The notes under the pieces are model-generated. The model worked only from the letters and a program-made list of their open reading frames with translations, was not told where the DNA came from and made no database searches. Made by a program: the position numbers and the translations under genes. Positions 33,423-42,033 of a stretch of 64,000 nt of DNA are shown in pieces; positions within the stretch are counted from its first letter, which is position 1, and every line of letters starts with the position of its first letter. Source of the DNA: Streptomyces sp. L-9-10 (GTDB lineage Bacteria > Actinomycetota > Actinomycetes > Streptomycetales > Streptomycetaceae); contig NZ_PHRF01000027.1 in assembly GCF_004151105.1 (NCBI RefSeq), forward strand, positions 378,282-442,281, in the 5' to 3' direction.

Positions 33423-34726
33423 GGGGTACTCCTGTTGGGCTCGACGGCGGGTGCGGGGGAAGTCGGTGCGGGCGAGAAACCGGCGGCCCGCGTATCGGTG
33501 TGCCTACCGCTGCGGTCGTGGCCGCCCGTACGGGCCGCGAAGCGTTCGGCGTCGCGGCGCGAGGCGAGCACGCGGCGGTGTGTCTGACGGCGTGTCAGCT
33601 TGCCCGGTGCGCGTCCGCCGATGAGCCGGGCGAGGACGAACAGCAGCAGCACCAGCGCCATGAGGGTGGCCGCGGTGCCGAACCCGCGCGCGATCATGGC
33701 AGGTTCGGGCGACTTGACGAACTCGAAGGTGGCGAGCGGCAGCGAGACCTGGGGCCCGTTGAACGGATCGGCGTTCATCTCCGCGGTGAAGCCCGCGGTC
33801 AGCAGCACCGGGGAGGTCTCGCCCACCCCGCGCGCGGTGCCGAGGATCACCGAAGTGGTCAGCCCGGAGCGGGCGGTGGGCAGCACCACATGCCAGGCGG
33901 TGCGCCAGCGCGAGGTGCCCAGCGCGTACGACGCCTCGCGCAGCGAGCCCGGCACCAGCCGGATCACCACGTCGGAGGCCCTGATGATGATCGGCAGCAT
34001 CATCACACCGAGCGCCAGGGACGCGGCGAGGCCCGACTTCCCGATGCCCAGGGCGAGGATCGCGGTCGCGTAGATGAACAGGCCGGCCACGATGGACGGC
34101 AGCGCCGTCATCGCCTCGACGATGGTACGGACGAACCGCGCGAACCGGCCGGGCACCTCGTTGAGGAAGACCGCGCAGACCAGACCTGCGGGGACGGTGA
34201 GGACCAGCGCGATGAGGATCTGCTCCAGGGTGCCGACGATGGCGTGCAGGATGCCGCCGGCGCTCAGTGGGTCGAGGGGGCCCGCGAGGGTCATGTCCTC
34301 GGTGAAGAAGTTCAGATGGGGCAGCGCCTCGCGGCCCTCCCACAGTGTGTAGACGATCACGAACGCCAGGGCGACGACCATGACCAGGCCCACCGTGCGC
34401 ACGACGACCCCGGCGAGCCGGTCCCGGACGGTGGGCCCGTCCTCGTCGAAGGAGACCAGCAGCGCGTAGAGCCCGAGGAAGAGCGCGTATCCGACGATCA
34501 GGAAGCCGATCACCCCGTTGAACGGCAGCAGCCATACGAACAGCAGCGCTGTCAGACTGACGGCCGCGGCGCCGGAGCCGAGCAGCGCGTAGGTGTCCGT
34601 GGCGCGCCTCAGCGCCGGGGAGCGCCGCCGCTCCCCGGCCGGCTCCACGGGCCGCGGCCGGCTCGCGGGCAGGACGGTACGCCGCTCCTCCGCGACGGAC
34701 GGCGGCGACTCGGGTGCGAGGGTCAT
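33419..34726 (-). CDS. pstA: Phosphate-type ABC transporter permease PstA
   Basis: 435 residues. An N-terminal extension with two or three extra membrane helices (about 40-130) comes before the permease core. The core carries FIVEAMTALPSIVAGL-like segments (TIVEAMTALPSIVAGLFIY) and the coupling loop SLREASYALGTSRWRTAWHV, followed by ILGTARGVGETSPVLLT, all typical of PstA. A disordered basic/Pro-rich C-terminal tail of about 60 residues is unusual. It starts 27 bases after pstC with GGGGA before the ATG and overlaps pstS by 4 bases. Confidence 0.92.
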   Translation of the reverse strand: MTLAPESPPSVAEERRTVLPASRPRPVEPAGERRRSPALRRATDTYALLGSGAAAVSLTALLFVWLLPFNGVIGFLIVGYALFLGLYALLVSFDEDGPTVRDRLAGVVVRTVGLVMVVALAFVIVYTLWEGREALPHLNFFTEDMTLAGPLDPLSAGGILHAIVGTLEQILIALVLTVPAGLVCAVFLNEVPGRFARFVRTIVEAMTALPSIVAGLFIYATAILALGIGKSGLAASLALGVMMLPIIIRASDVVIRLVPGSLREASYALGTSRWRTAWHVVLPTARSGLTTSVILGTARGVGETSPVLLTAGFTAEMNADPFNGPQVSLPLATFEFVKSPEPAMIARGFGTAATLMALVLLLFVLARLIGGRAPGKLTRRQTHRRVLASRRDAERFAARTGGHDRSGRHTDTRAAGFSPAPTSPAPAVEPNRSTP

Positions 34727-34753
34727 GACGGGCGGGTCCCCTTAGGACAGGGT

Positions 34754-35812
34754 CTAGGCATCGCTGGCCGCGCCGGAGCGGCTGCGCGCGACGATGGACG
34801 AGGCGATGAAGTTGACGATGAGGGTCATCACGAAGAGCGCGAGTCCGGCCGCCATGAGCGCGGACATCCCGAACGGACTGGCCTCCCCGTAGCGGAGCGC
34901 GATCAGCGAGGAGACGGAACTCGTGCCGCTCTGGAGGACATGCCACTGGATCTGGAAGACCGGCGAGATGATCAGGTAGACGGCGATGGTCTCGCCGAGC
35001 GCGCGGCCGAGTCCGAGCATGGTGCCGCCGATCATGCCGCCCTTGCCGAACGGCAGGACGACACTGCGGATCATCCCCCAGCGGGTGGCGCCGAGCGCGT
35101 AGGCGCCCTCGCGCTCACCGGCCGGCGCCTGGGTGAAGACCTCGCGCATCACGGAGCAGATGATCGGTGCGACCATCAACGCCACCACGATGCCCGCGAT
35201 GAGGGTCGAGGAGGTGTAGACGGTCTCGGTGGCGAGCGGATCGCGCGGATCGGCTCCGACGACACCCAGTGGCGGGAACCAGCCGAGGTAGGTGGCGATC
35301 CAGCGCGCGGTGGGCAGTACGGCGCCCTCGAAGAAGAAGAGCCCCCACAGTCCGTAGACGACACTCGGCACGGCCGCCATCAGGTCGACCACACTGATCA
35401 GTGTGGAGCGCATCCCGGGCGGCGCGTACTCGGAGATGTAGAGCGCCCCGCACACCGCCAGCGGCACCGCCACCACGATCGCCACCAGCGCGATCAGGAC
35501 GGTGCCGACGATGACGGCGGCGATACCGAAGCGGCCCGCGTCCGGTTCCCAGGCCGCGGTGGTGAGGAAGGACCACCCGGCCCGGTCGAGCGCCTGCCAT
35601 GCGCGGTACAGCAGAAAGCCGCCCACCAGCAGCATCACGGCAAGCACGAGTCCGCCGCCGCCGCGGGCCACGCCCCGGAAGATCCGGTCGGGCAGCCCGG
35701 GGTCGGCGTAGAGCCCACGCGCCCCTTCGGCGGCGGCCGGTCCCCCGGTCGCGAGCCCAACGGACGGCTGGGCGGCGGTGGTTCGCTCCCCTGTTCGTCT
35801 CAGCACACCCAT
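34754..35812 (-). CDS. pstC: Phosphate-type ABC transporter permease PstC
   Basis: 352 residues from the ATG at 35812; a GTG three codons earlier is also possible. Six to seven membrane helices are visible. Family marks are VDLMAAVPSVVYGLWGLFFF, the coupling loop EREGAYALGATRWGMIRSVV, and GGTMLGLGRALGETIAVY. It pairs with PstA to form the channel. It is the first gene of the locus. The upstream region has only a weak PHO-box-like arrangement: GTTCA and GTCAA in 22-base register on the minus strand (35831-35857). Confidence 0.92.
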   Translation of the reverse strand: MGVLRRTGERTTAAQPSVGLATGGPAAAEGARGLYADPGLPDRIFRGVARGGGGLVLAVMLLVGGFLLYRAWQALDRAGWSFLTTAAWEPDAGRFGIAAVIVGTVLIALVAIVVAVPLAVCGALYISEYAPPGMRSTLISVVDLMAAVPSVVYGLWGLFFFEGAVLPTARWIATYLGWFPPLGVVGADPRDPLATETVYTSSTLIAGIVVALMVAPIICSVMREVFTQAPAGEREGAYALGATRWGMIRSVVLPFGKGGMIGGTMLGLGRALGETIAVYLIISPVFQIQWHVLQSGTSSVSSLIALRYGEASPFGMSALMAAGLALFVMTLIVNFIASSIVARSRSGAASDA

Positions 35813-35830
35813 GACGCTCACGGGGCGCGG

Positions 35831-35857
35831 TTGACACGCACGCACCTTTATCTGAAC
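35831..35857 (-). promoter_or_regulatory. Weak PHO-box-like site upstream of pstC
   Basis: On the minus strand GTTCA and GTCAACC occur 22 bases apart, twice the 11-base period of Streptomyces PhoP sites, but the middle unit is degenerate. The site lies 19-45 bases before the pstC start. Confidence 0.3.
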
Positions 35858-35866
35858 AAGGCGCCT

Positions 35867-35881
35867 CCTAGAGGCAACTTC
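35867..35881. repeat. Left arm of a 15-bp inverted repeat pair
   Basis: CCTAGAGGCAACTTC here is the exact inverse of 36466-36480. The arms bracket 584 bases containing only the DUF1508-like gene. The arm also forms a local palindrome, GCCTC-CTA-GAGGC (35863-35875). Confidence 0.7.
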
Positions 35882-35939
35882 GGGTGACGAGTGTGTGCGC
35901 GTACCGTGCGGAGGCCCCGGACACCGGGGTTCCGGAGCG

Positions 35940-36332
35940 TCAACTCGCGCTCCACGGAACCTCGCCGCTCTCCCCCAGCTCCCGCAGCAGCTCACGGAAG
36001 CGGTGATACGCCACCCGGCAGGTCGAGTACCGCTCATAGGAGCGGGCGGACACGATGGTCCGGCGGCCGCTCTCGTCCCGGACGATCCACATCCAGCCGT
36101 TGGCCTCCACCGTGTGCTGGACCCCTCCGGTCAGCGCCGCGTGCCGCCGGCACACCTCCTCGAACGCGGCCCGGCACCGCTCGTACGAGGTGAAGGCGAG
36201 TGCCGAGACGGCGACGACCCGCCCGTTCTGCGCCACCACCCGCCATCGGTAGCACCCGTCCGCGTCGATGTCGGTCTGACAGCGCAGCCCGGCGGCGCTC
36301 CGTAATCTTCCGCTCTCATCGGCCGATCTCAT
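35940..36332 (-). CDS. DUF1508/YegP-like small protein, two repeats
   Basis: 130 residues from the ATG at 36332, preceded by a G-rich region. Two copies of a roughly 50-residue beta-beta-alpha unit are visible. The first is DADGCYRWRVVAQNGRVVAV then YERCRAAFEEVC; the second is EANGWMWIVRDESGRRTIVS then YERYSTCRVAYHRFREL. The 'YRWR..A.NG..V' and 'Y.....C..A....' pattern resembles DUF1508 (YegP) proteins, whose role is unknown. A longer reading back to 36563 is unlikely. It sits alone between two arms of an inverted repeat and is oriented like the pst locus. Confidence 0.75.
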   Translation of the reverse strand: MRSADESGRLRSAAGLRCQTDIDADGCYRWRVVAQNGRVVAVSALAFTSYERCRAAFEEVCRRHAALTGGVQHTVEANGWMWIVRDESGRRTIVSARSYERYSTCRVAYHRFRELLRELGESGEVPWSAS

Positions 36333-36465
36333 GTCCCCACGTCCCCACCCCTGCCGCTCGTCCCTGTCGGACCGCACGTACGGCCCGTGGAGCGGCAGAT
36401 GCAACCTATTGAGACGATCGTGAAGGGCGGGATCCAAACGACTGCCTGCCGACAGGATTCGTCTG

Positions 36466-36480
36466 GAAGTTGCCTCTAGG
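36466..36480. repeat. Right arm of a 15-bp inverted repeat pair
   Basis: GAAGTTGCCTCTAGG is the exact inverse of 35867-35881. It lies 134 bases upstream of the DUF1508-like start. Confidence 0.7.
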
Positions 36481-36528
36481 CCACCGGCTCTTCCCCGGGG
36501 GCGCGTGTGCCGACGGCGGGCAGGCGCA

Positions 36529-36560
36529 ACGCCCGGCGCCATGTGGGCGGCGCCGGGCGT
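36529..36560 (-). terminator. Terminator behind the subtilisin gene
   Basis: A perfect 12-bp stem (ACGCCCGGCGCC / GGCGCCGGGCGT) with an 8-base loop lies about 90 bases behind the stop of the subtilisin gene. Confidence 0.75.
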
Positions 36561-36615
36561 CACGTTCTCAGAGCGTCCGGACGGTCGTCCGGCAGGTCGT
36601 CCCGAGGGTCGTCCC

Positions 36616-36660
36616 AGGGGTTACGGAACGAGGAGTTACGGGACCAGGAGTTACGGGACT
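36616..36660. repeat. Three tandem 15-base repeats over the subtilisin stop
   Basis: AGGAGTTACGGGACC-type units at 36616, 36631 and 36646 each contain TTA, the reverse of TAA. On the coding strand this gives three in-frame TAA stops spaced 15 bases. Confidence 0.75.
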
Positions 36661-37859
36661 ATGCGCAGGAGCTTGTTGGGCGAGCCGGTGCCCGGGTTGG
36701 ACACGACTCCGTTGGTGGCGCCGTTCACCAGGGCCGCGGCGACCTGGGCCGGGGTCGCGGTGGGGTGTCCCGCGAGGTAGACGGCGGCGGCTCCGGCCAC
36801 ATGCGGTGTGGCCATCGACGTGCCGGAGATGCTGCTGGTGGCCGTGTCCGAGGTGTTCCAGGCACTGGTGATGGCGCTGCCCGGAGCGAAGAGGTCCACG
36901 CGCGCGCCGAAGTTGGAGTAGCTGGCGCGGGCATCGGTGCTGGTCGTCGCGCCGACGGTGATCGCGTCCGCGACCCGGGCCGGCGAGTAGTTCTGGGCGT
37001 TCGCTCCGGAATTACCGGCGGCGACCGCGTAGGTCACACCACTGTTGATGGAGTTCTGCACGGCGGTGTCGATCGCGGCGTTGGCGCCACCACCGAGCGA
37101 CATGTTCGCCACCGACCGGGCGGCGTGGTTGTTGGTGACCCAGTCGATACCGGCCACGACCTGGGCCGTGGTGCCCGAGCCCGCGTTGTTGAGCACGCGC
37201 ACGGCGACGATCCTGGCCTTCTTGGCCACGCCGTAGGCCGTGCCCGCGGCGTTGGCGGCGACGTGGGTGCCGTGGCCGTTGCCGTCCTGCGCCGTGTTGT
37301 CGTTGTCGACGGCGTCGTAGCCGTTCGAGGCCCGTCCGGCGATGTCCTGGTGGGTGATGCGGACGCCGGTGTCGATGACGTACACGGTCGTGCCCTCACC
37401 GGCGGTGTCCGGGTAGGTGAAGCTGTTGTTCAGCGGCAGCGCCGCCTGGTCGATCCGGTCGAGGCCCCAGGACGGCGGGTTGGTCTGGGTGGCGAGCGTG
37501 TGCACCTCGCGGTCCTGGAAGACCTTGTCGACGGCCGGGTCGGCCGCGAGTCTGCGCGCCTGCGCGGGCGAGAGCTCGGCCGCGTAGCCGTTGAGGGCCG
37601 CCGTGTACGTCCGCTTGACGGTCCCGCCGTACTCGGACACCACACTCCGGCCCGCGGCCGAGGCGGACTTGAGACCGGCGGTCTCCTTGAGTGTGACGAT
37701 GTAGCTGCCCTGCACCGCGTCCTTGGCATCGGCGCCGACGACCGTACCCACGGTGGGGGCCGCCTGGGCGGGAACGGCGAGGGCGGTCATGGCCGCAGCC
37801 GCCGCTGCCGCCGTGATCGCCGCGGCGATCCGTGTCTTGGTGGTACGCAACACTGCCAT
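36651..37859 (-). CDS. Secreted subtilisin-like serine protease (S8, proteinase K type) with I9 propeptide
   Basis: 402 residues. The signal peptide is 1-33 (ALAVPAQA). The inhibitor-I9 propeptide covers about 51-120 (GSYIVTLKET to PAVDKVFQDREV). The catalytic triad is D163 in VIDTG, H196 in GHGTHVA and S348 in GTSMATPH. WGLDRIDQ at the mature start is typical of proteinase-K-like actinobacterial proteases. There is no C-terminal extra domain. The start has GGAGGATC 8 bases upstream. A perfect CATACG-AGA-CGTATG palindrome lies 55 bases before the start. An SSI-family inhibitor gene lies 5 kb away and might target it. Confidence 0.95.
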   Translation of the reverse strand: MAVLRTTKTRIAAAITAAAAAAAMTALAVPAQAAPTVGTVVGADAKDAVQGSYIVTLKETAGLKSASAAGRSVVSEYGGTVKRTYTAALNGYAAELSPAQARRLAADPAVDKVFQDREVHTLATQTNPPSWGLDRIDQAALPLNNSFTYPDTAGEGTTVYVIDTGVRITHQDIAGRASNGYDAVDNDNTAQDGNGHGTHVAANAAGTAYGVAKKARIVAVRVLNNAGSGTTAQVVAGIDWVTNNHAARSVANMSLGGGANAAIDTAVQNSINSGVTYAVAAGNSGANAQNYSPARVADAITVGATTSTDARASYSNFGARVDLFAPGSAITSAWNTSDTATSSISGTSMATPHVAGAAAVYLAGHPTATPAQVAAALVNGATNGVVSNPGTGSPNKLLRIVP

Positions 37860-38257
37860 CGTGAGGGATCCTCCTCATCGGGTGCGCTGGGGTGCGTGCG
37901 CAACGTGGGGGTACATACGAGACGTATGCGTGACGAGCGGACCGTGTGATTCCCGGGACCCGCCCTCCCAAGACCTTCGCTGAGACAACGTCAGACGACA
38001 AGAGCCCCGACGCGATGTCATATCCATGACACGACCACGCAATGACGCCGTAGCGTGGATGCGCCCGCTTGGGGACGTAAGGGGCGCCGTGGCCCGGCAG
38101 TTGAAGACAACACGCGCACCTCGCCACCCATGGCGCATAACACCCCCTTTGCCCGCCACATGCGCGCTCTTGACCCGATCATGCCAAAGCCTCACGATGA
38201 CCCCGGGGGCACCTACTGCGTGCCCACACCCCCACGACTCCCCACCCAGGAGACTTC
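37860..38257. promoter_or_regulatory. Divergent promoter region between subtilisin and carboxypeptidase genes
   Basis: 398 non-coding bases. They contain the palindrome CATACG-AGA-CGTATG (37914-37928) on the protease side. On the carboxypeptidase side is a possible -35/-10 pair, TTGACC (38170) with CACGAT 17 bases later. The good AGGAG ribosome site of the carboxypeptidase lies at its downstream end. No small ORF is convincing. Confidence 0.5.
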
Positions 38258-39613
38258 ATGCGGCTCCGAATACGCGGAAGCGGCGGCAGCGGTCACCGAC
38301 GGACAGCCACCCTGGCCGTCGCGCTGACCCTGACCCTCGGTGTCACCGCCACGGCCACGGCAACCAGCGCCGATTCCACTCCCTCGGCGGCCGCCGCCAG
38401 GGCCACGGCCGCCGACGAGGACATCCAGCAGTACGAGATCGTCACGCACGCCACGTCCGCGACGCGCACCGCGCTCGCCAGGACCGGTGTGACGATCGAC
38501 GCGTCCGACAGCGAGAGCGTGGTCGTCTCCGCCGACCCCGCGCAGGTGAGGAAGCTCCGCTCGCTCGGTTACGCGCCGACGCCGCTGGGCGCCGCCCCGG
38601 ACCGCACCCTGAACGGTGCCGTCACACCGTTCGACTTCCCCTCGGCCGACTCGAATTACCACAACTACGCCGAGATGACGAGCGAGATCAACTCCATCGT
38701 CTCCGCGAACCCGGGCATCGCGAGCCAGCGCGTCATCGGCACCACGTACCAGGGCCGGAACATCACTGCCATCAAGATCAGTGACAACGTCGGCACCGAC
38801 GAGAACGAGCCCGAGGTCCTCTTCACCCACCATCAGCACGCGCGCGAGCACCTCACCGTCGAGATGGCGCTCTATCTGCTGAAGCAGCTGACCGCCGGAC
38901 ACAACACCGACACACGCATCACCAACATCGTCAACAACCGTGAGATCTGGATCATCCCGGACCTCAACCCGGACGGCGGCGAGTACGACATCGCCACCGG
39001 CTCCTACCGCAGCTGGCGCAAGAACCGGCAGCCCAACTCGGGCTCCACCGCAGTCGGCACGGACCTCAACCGCAACTGGGCCTACCGCTGGGGCTGCTGC
39101 GGCGGCTCCTCCGGCAGCCCCTCGTCGGACACCTACCGGGGCGCCGCCGCCGAGTCCGCGCCCGAGGTGAAGGTCGTGGCGAACTTCGTACGCGGCCGGG
39201 TCGTCGGCGGTACACAGCAGATCAAGGCCGCGATCGACTTCCACACCTACAGCGAGCTGGTGCTCTGGCCGTTCGGCTACACCACCGCCGACACCACCAC
39301 CGGAATGACCGTGGACGACCGCAACGCCTTCGCCGCCATCGGCCAGAAGATGGCCGCCAGCAACGGTTACACGCCCGAGCAGGCCAGCGACCTCTACATC
39401 ACGGACGGCTCGATCGACGACTGGCTGTGGGGCACGCACAAGGTCTTCGCGTACACCTTCGAGATGTATCCGTCCTCGGGCGGCGGCGGTTTCTATCCGC
39501 CCGACGAGGTGATCAACCGCGAGACCAGCCGGAACCGCGACGCCGTACTGCAACTGCTGGAGAACGCGGACTGCATGTACCGGTCCATCGGCAAGGAAGC
39601 CCAGTACTGCTGA
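38258..39613 (+). CDS. Secreted zinc carboxypeptidase (M14)
   Basis: 451 residues. The signal peptide is about 1-38 and the propeptide about 39-125. The zinc ligands are H194 and E197 (HQHAREH) and H329 (DFHTYSE), and the catalytic acid is E402 (FAYTFEMYP). Substrate residues lie in [14 protein letters not shown]. It resembles the carboxypeptidase T / SG group of actinobacteria, which remove C-terminal basic or hydrophobic residues. Cys280-Cys281 and a C-terminal Cys pair may form disulfides. It is divergent from the subtilisin and should work downstream of such endoproteases. Confidence 0.95.
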   Translation: MRLRIRGSGGSGHRRTATLAVALTLTLGVTATATATSADSTPSAAAARATAADEDIQQYEIVTHATSATRTALARTGVTIDASDSESVVVSADPAQVRKLRSLGYAPTPLGAAPDRTLNGAVTPFDFPSADSNYHNYAEMTSEINSIVSANPGIASQRVIGTTYQGRNITAIKISDNVGTDENEPEVLFTHHQHAREHLTVEMALYLLKQLTAGHNTDTRITNIVNNREIWIIPDLNPDGGEYDIATGSYRSWRKNRQPNSGSTAVGTDLNRNWAYRWGCCGGSSGSPSSDTYRGAAAESAPEVKVVANFVRGRVVGGTQQIKAAIDFHTYSELVLWPFGYTTADTTTGMTVDDRNAFAAIGQKMAASNGYTPEQASDLYITDGSIDDWLWGTHKVFAYTFEMYPSSGGGGFYPPDEVINRETSRNRDAVLQLLENADCMYRSIGKEAQYC

Positions 39614-39652
39614 CGGGTCCCGGCTGAGGTTCCCCCGCCGGCCGGCTCACGA

Positions 39653-39685
39653 GGGGGCGTCTCCGTTTCCGACGGAGACGCCCCC
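39653..39685. terminator. Terminator between convergent genes
   Basis: A perfect 14-bp stem (GGGGGCGTCTCCGT / ACGGAGACGCCCCC) with a 5-base loop lies 40 bases behind the carboxypeptidase stop and 31 bases behind the stop of the opposite gene. Confidence 0.85.
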
Positions 39686-39715
39686 GCCGCTGCGCGCCGA
39701 GGCCGCTGTGCCCGA

Positions 39716-40873
39716 TCAGCCGGGCAGGGTGAGACGCAACGGACCGCAGCCGATACGCTCGGCCTCCGCCGCCACATAGCGGGGGAGCAGCGCGCGGATG
39801 TCGGCCGCGCTGCTCTCCTCGTCGCTCCGGACCAGGAAGGTCACGTCGCCGGTCTGGCACGGGGCCTGGAACAGCCCGAGGTCGTCGCTGATGAAGCCGC
39901 GTCCGTCCTTTCTGCCGGTGGCCTCGATCTGTTCGCCTTCGCGGAGGGCCGACCCCTTGTAGAGCTCGGACAGCCGCGGGTCCTCCACCGTCATCAGCCG
40001 CAGTCTGGGACGGTCGAACACCACATCGCTGTCGCAGGTGCGGACCGGCCCCTCGCCGTTGGTCACGAGAGGACGGTCGAACGTGCTCCTCCCCTTCCCG
40101 GGGAGACGCAGCCCCTCGATGCCGCACAGGCCCTTGGCCTCCGTGTCCTGGAACCGCGCGGGCTCCGCCATCCGTGCCACCGGGTCGGCGAGGACGCCCT
40201 CGCATCCCTCGTCGGCCAGGAAGCCGTTGACCAGCGTGACCACGGCGCGGGCGAGCTGATCGCGCTGCCCGGTCTCGACCTCGTCCTCATAGACGGTCCA
40301 GCCCGTCTCCATGTCGAACACGAGAGGGCCGTCGTTCCCCTCCGGCCGGCCGGTGCAGCCGTCGGGCACCGCGAGCCAGGCCCGGGTGTCCGAGGCCATC
40401 CCCAGCAGCCCGCCGCCCAGCGGGGTCAGCCGCGCGGACAGGAACTCATCGGCCCAGCGCTCCCCCGAGCCGCCCTGCCGCACGTCGAGTTGATGGACCT
40501 GGACGGTGATCCGGCGGCCCCGTGGCGACTGAAGGCGGCACTGCCCCGACGGTCCTTCGGAGTTGATGCTGTCCCGCCCGAGCTCCACCTCGGACGCCCT
40601 GATGTCCGTCTTCCCGCCGAACAGCGCCGCCACGTCGCCCTTGCCGAACGCGCCCCAGCAGGCCCGTTCGTCCGTGAACGGTCCTGTCCCCGTCTGCCAG
40701 GCCACTCCCGCGCCGCCGAGCACCGCCCCGGCCACGGCGGCGGCCAGCGCGGGCCGCAGCCGGCCGCGCGTCAGCCGCCGCCAGTGCCACCAGGGCCGGC
40801 GCGGCGCGGAGACCGCGTCGGCGTGGGTATCCGCGCCGGCGCCGGTGTGGATGTCGTTGTGCGTGTCACTCAT
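39716..40873 (-). CDS. Membrane-anchored extracellular protein of unknown function, paralogue of the next gene (second of pair)
   Basis: 385 residues. A cytoplasmic N-terminus of about 45 residues precedes a single membrane helix (about 43-60, LAAAVAGAVLGGAGVAWQ), which has no cleavage site and is followed by TDERACWGAFGKGDVA. The outside part is rich in Cys (about eight) and shares its frame with the upstream gene: R/YxCWGAx at the start, C-R/EV-L, a WxxDE/IGAYL segment, LxxPDG/PERC, and a final GCxPxxxT. It overlaps the upstream gene by ATGA. No known family is recognised. Confidence 0.75.
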   Translation of the reverse strand: MSDTHNDIHTGAGADTHADAVSAPRRPWWHWRRLTRGRLRPALAAAVAGAVLGGAGVAWQTGTGPFTDERACWGAFGKGDVAALFGGKTDIRASEVELGRDSINSEGPSGQCRLQSPRGRRITVQVHQLDVRQGGSGERWADEFLSARLTPLGGGLLGMASDTRAWLAVPDGCTGRPEGNDGPLVFDMETGWTVYEDEVETGQRDQLARAVVTLVNGFLADEGCEGVLADPVARMAEPARFQDTEAKGLCGIEGLRLPGKGRSTFDRPLVTNGEGPVRTCDSDVVFDRPRLRLMTVEDPRLSELYKGSALREGEQIEATGRKDGRGFISDDLGLFQAPCQTGDVTFLVRSDEESSAADIRALLPRYVAAEAERIGCGPLRLTLPG

Positions 40874-42033
40874 CGTCCGGAACCCCCAGAGGTGACAGGC
40901 GCGACAGGCGCACAGCCGAGCCTCGCCGTCACGGCGTCGGTGAAAGCGGTGAAGTACGGCGTCGTCTCCTCGGTGAGGTCGTCCACCATCAGCAGGGTCA
41001 CGGGCCGTCCCGCGCAGTCGGCCCGTACGACCTTGTAGTCGTCGGCGAAGACGCCGGAGCCGCGCCAGCCGTCCGCGGGCGCTCCGCTTCCCGTCGTACC
41101 GTCGAACAGCGCGGCCAGCCTCGGCTGGGCGACCATCAGGGCGTCGAAGTACCGGCTGTCGCCCCGCTCCACGCGCACCGCACAGGACTGGAGGTCCCGG
41201 GTGACCGCGCCGACCCGGTATTCGAGGGTCTTACGCGTCTCCTCGTCGAATTCCAGGCCCTTGATCCGGCACGCGCCGGAGAACAGGCCGGTCTCGTCCT
41301 CCGGCAGCAGGAGCACGGGCGAGGAGACCCGCAGTGGCTTCGCGGGGGCGCAACCCGCCGCCTCCATCCCCCGGTTGGCGGCGGAGACGAGCAATCCGGC
41401 CACGGAACGGACTCCGCCGAGCCCCGCTTCGGCCCGCGTGGAACCGCCTTCGCCCCACGTCGTCCGCGCGTCGGAGTCGAGCGTGACCGCGGTCGGCCGG
41501 CCGTCACGCGCGTCACACCGCTCGGGCAGCACGAGCAGACCGCGGCGTCCGTCACTGGCCCCCGGCAGCCCGTCGGGCAGGGGTACGGCGAGATCGCCGA
41601 GATACGCGCCGATCCACTCCATGCGCTCCGCGGCGTCCTTGGGTGCCGGGCCGTAGGTGAGCGTGATCGCGGTGTCCCGGGACGTCTTCCCGCCGTCGCC
41701 GCCCGTGTGGCTGGAGCGGAGCGCGACCTCGCACCGGCCGGCCGGCCGCCGCGGGGTCGGCGCGGTCTCCTCGGACGTACGAGAGCCCTCGTCGTCGCCC
41801 TCGAACACCGTGTCGCTCAGGAACCCGGGCCCGCTGTTCGCCTCCCAGGCCCCCCAGCAGTAACGGTCCTCGCGGCCGAACGGCCAACTGCCCGTGGCCC
41901 ACGTACCCAGCCCCGCGGCCACCAGCACGACCGCGGCGCCCACGAGCACACCCCCGCGGCGGGTCCGTACGAACCACTTCGGCCGGCGCGCCCGGCCCTG
42001 CCCGCGACCGGCCTGTGCGTCCCCGTCCGCCAT
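40870..42033 (-). CDS. Membrane-anchored extracellular protein of unknown function (first of paralogous pair)
   Basis: 387 residues. A short basic cytoplasmic start (RRPKWFVRTRR) is followed by one membrane helix (about 28-46) and an extracellular domain beginning DRYCWGAWEANSG. Layout, length and Cys spacing match the coupled downstream gene; both end in a segment where a Cys precedes 'PVTLLMVDD' or 'DVTFLVRSD' and then GC-A/G-P near the C-terminus. The two proteins probably arose by tandem duplication and may form a heteromer. The function is unknown. Confidence 0.75.
   Translation of the reverse strand: MADGDAQAGRGQGRARRPKWFVRTRRGGVLVGAAVVLVAAGLGTWATGSWPFGREDRYCWGAWEANSGPGFLSDTVFEGDDEGSRTSEETAPTPRRPAGRCEVALRSSHTGGDGGKTSRDTAITLTYGPAPKDAAERMEWIGAYLGDLAVPLPDGLPGASDGRRGLLVLPERCDARDGRPTAVTLDSDARTTWGEGGSTRAEAGLGGVRSVAGLLVSAANRGMEAAGCAPAKPLRVSSPVLLLPEDETGLFSGACRIKGLEFDEETRKTLEYRVGAVTRDLQSCAVRVERGDSRYFDALMVAQPRLAALFDGTTGSGAPADGWRGSGVFADDYKVVRADCAGRPVTLLMVDDLTEETTPYFTAFTDAVTARLGCAPVAPVTSGGSGR

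Larger units (their letters stand above)
36333..36650. other. Spacer between the DUF1508-like gene and the subtilisin gene
   Basis: No gene is supported here. It holds the right arm of the 15-bp inverted repeat (36466-36480), a strong hairpin (36529-36560) and the first copies of a 15-base tandem repeat (36616-36645). Confidence 0.6.
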
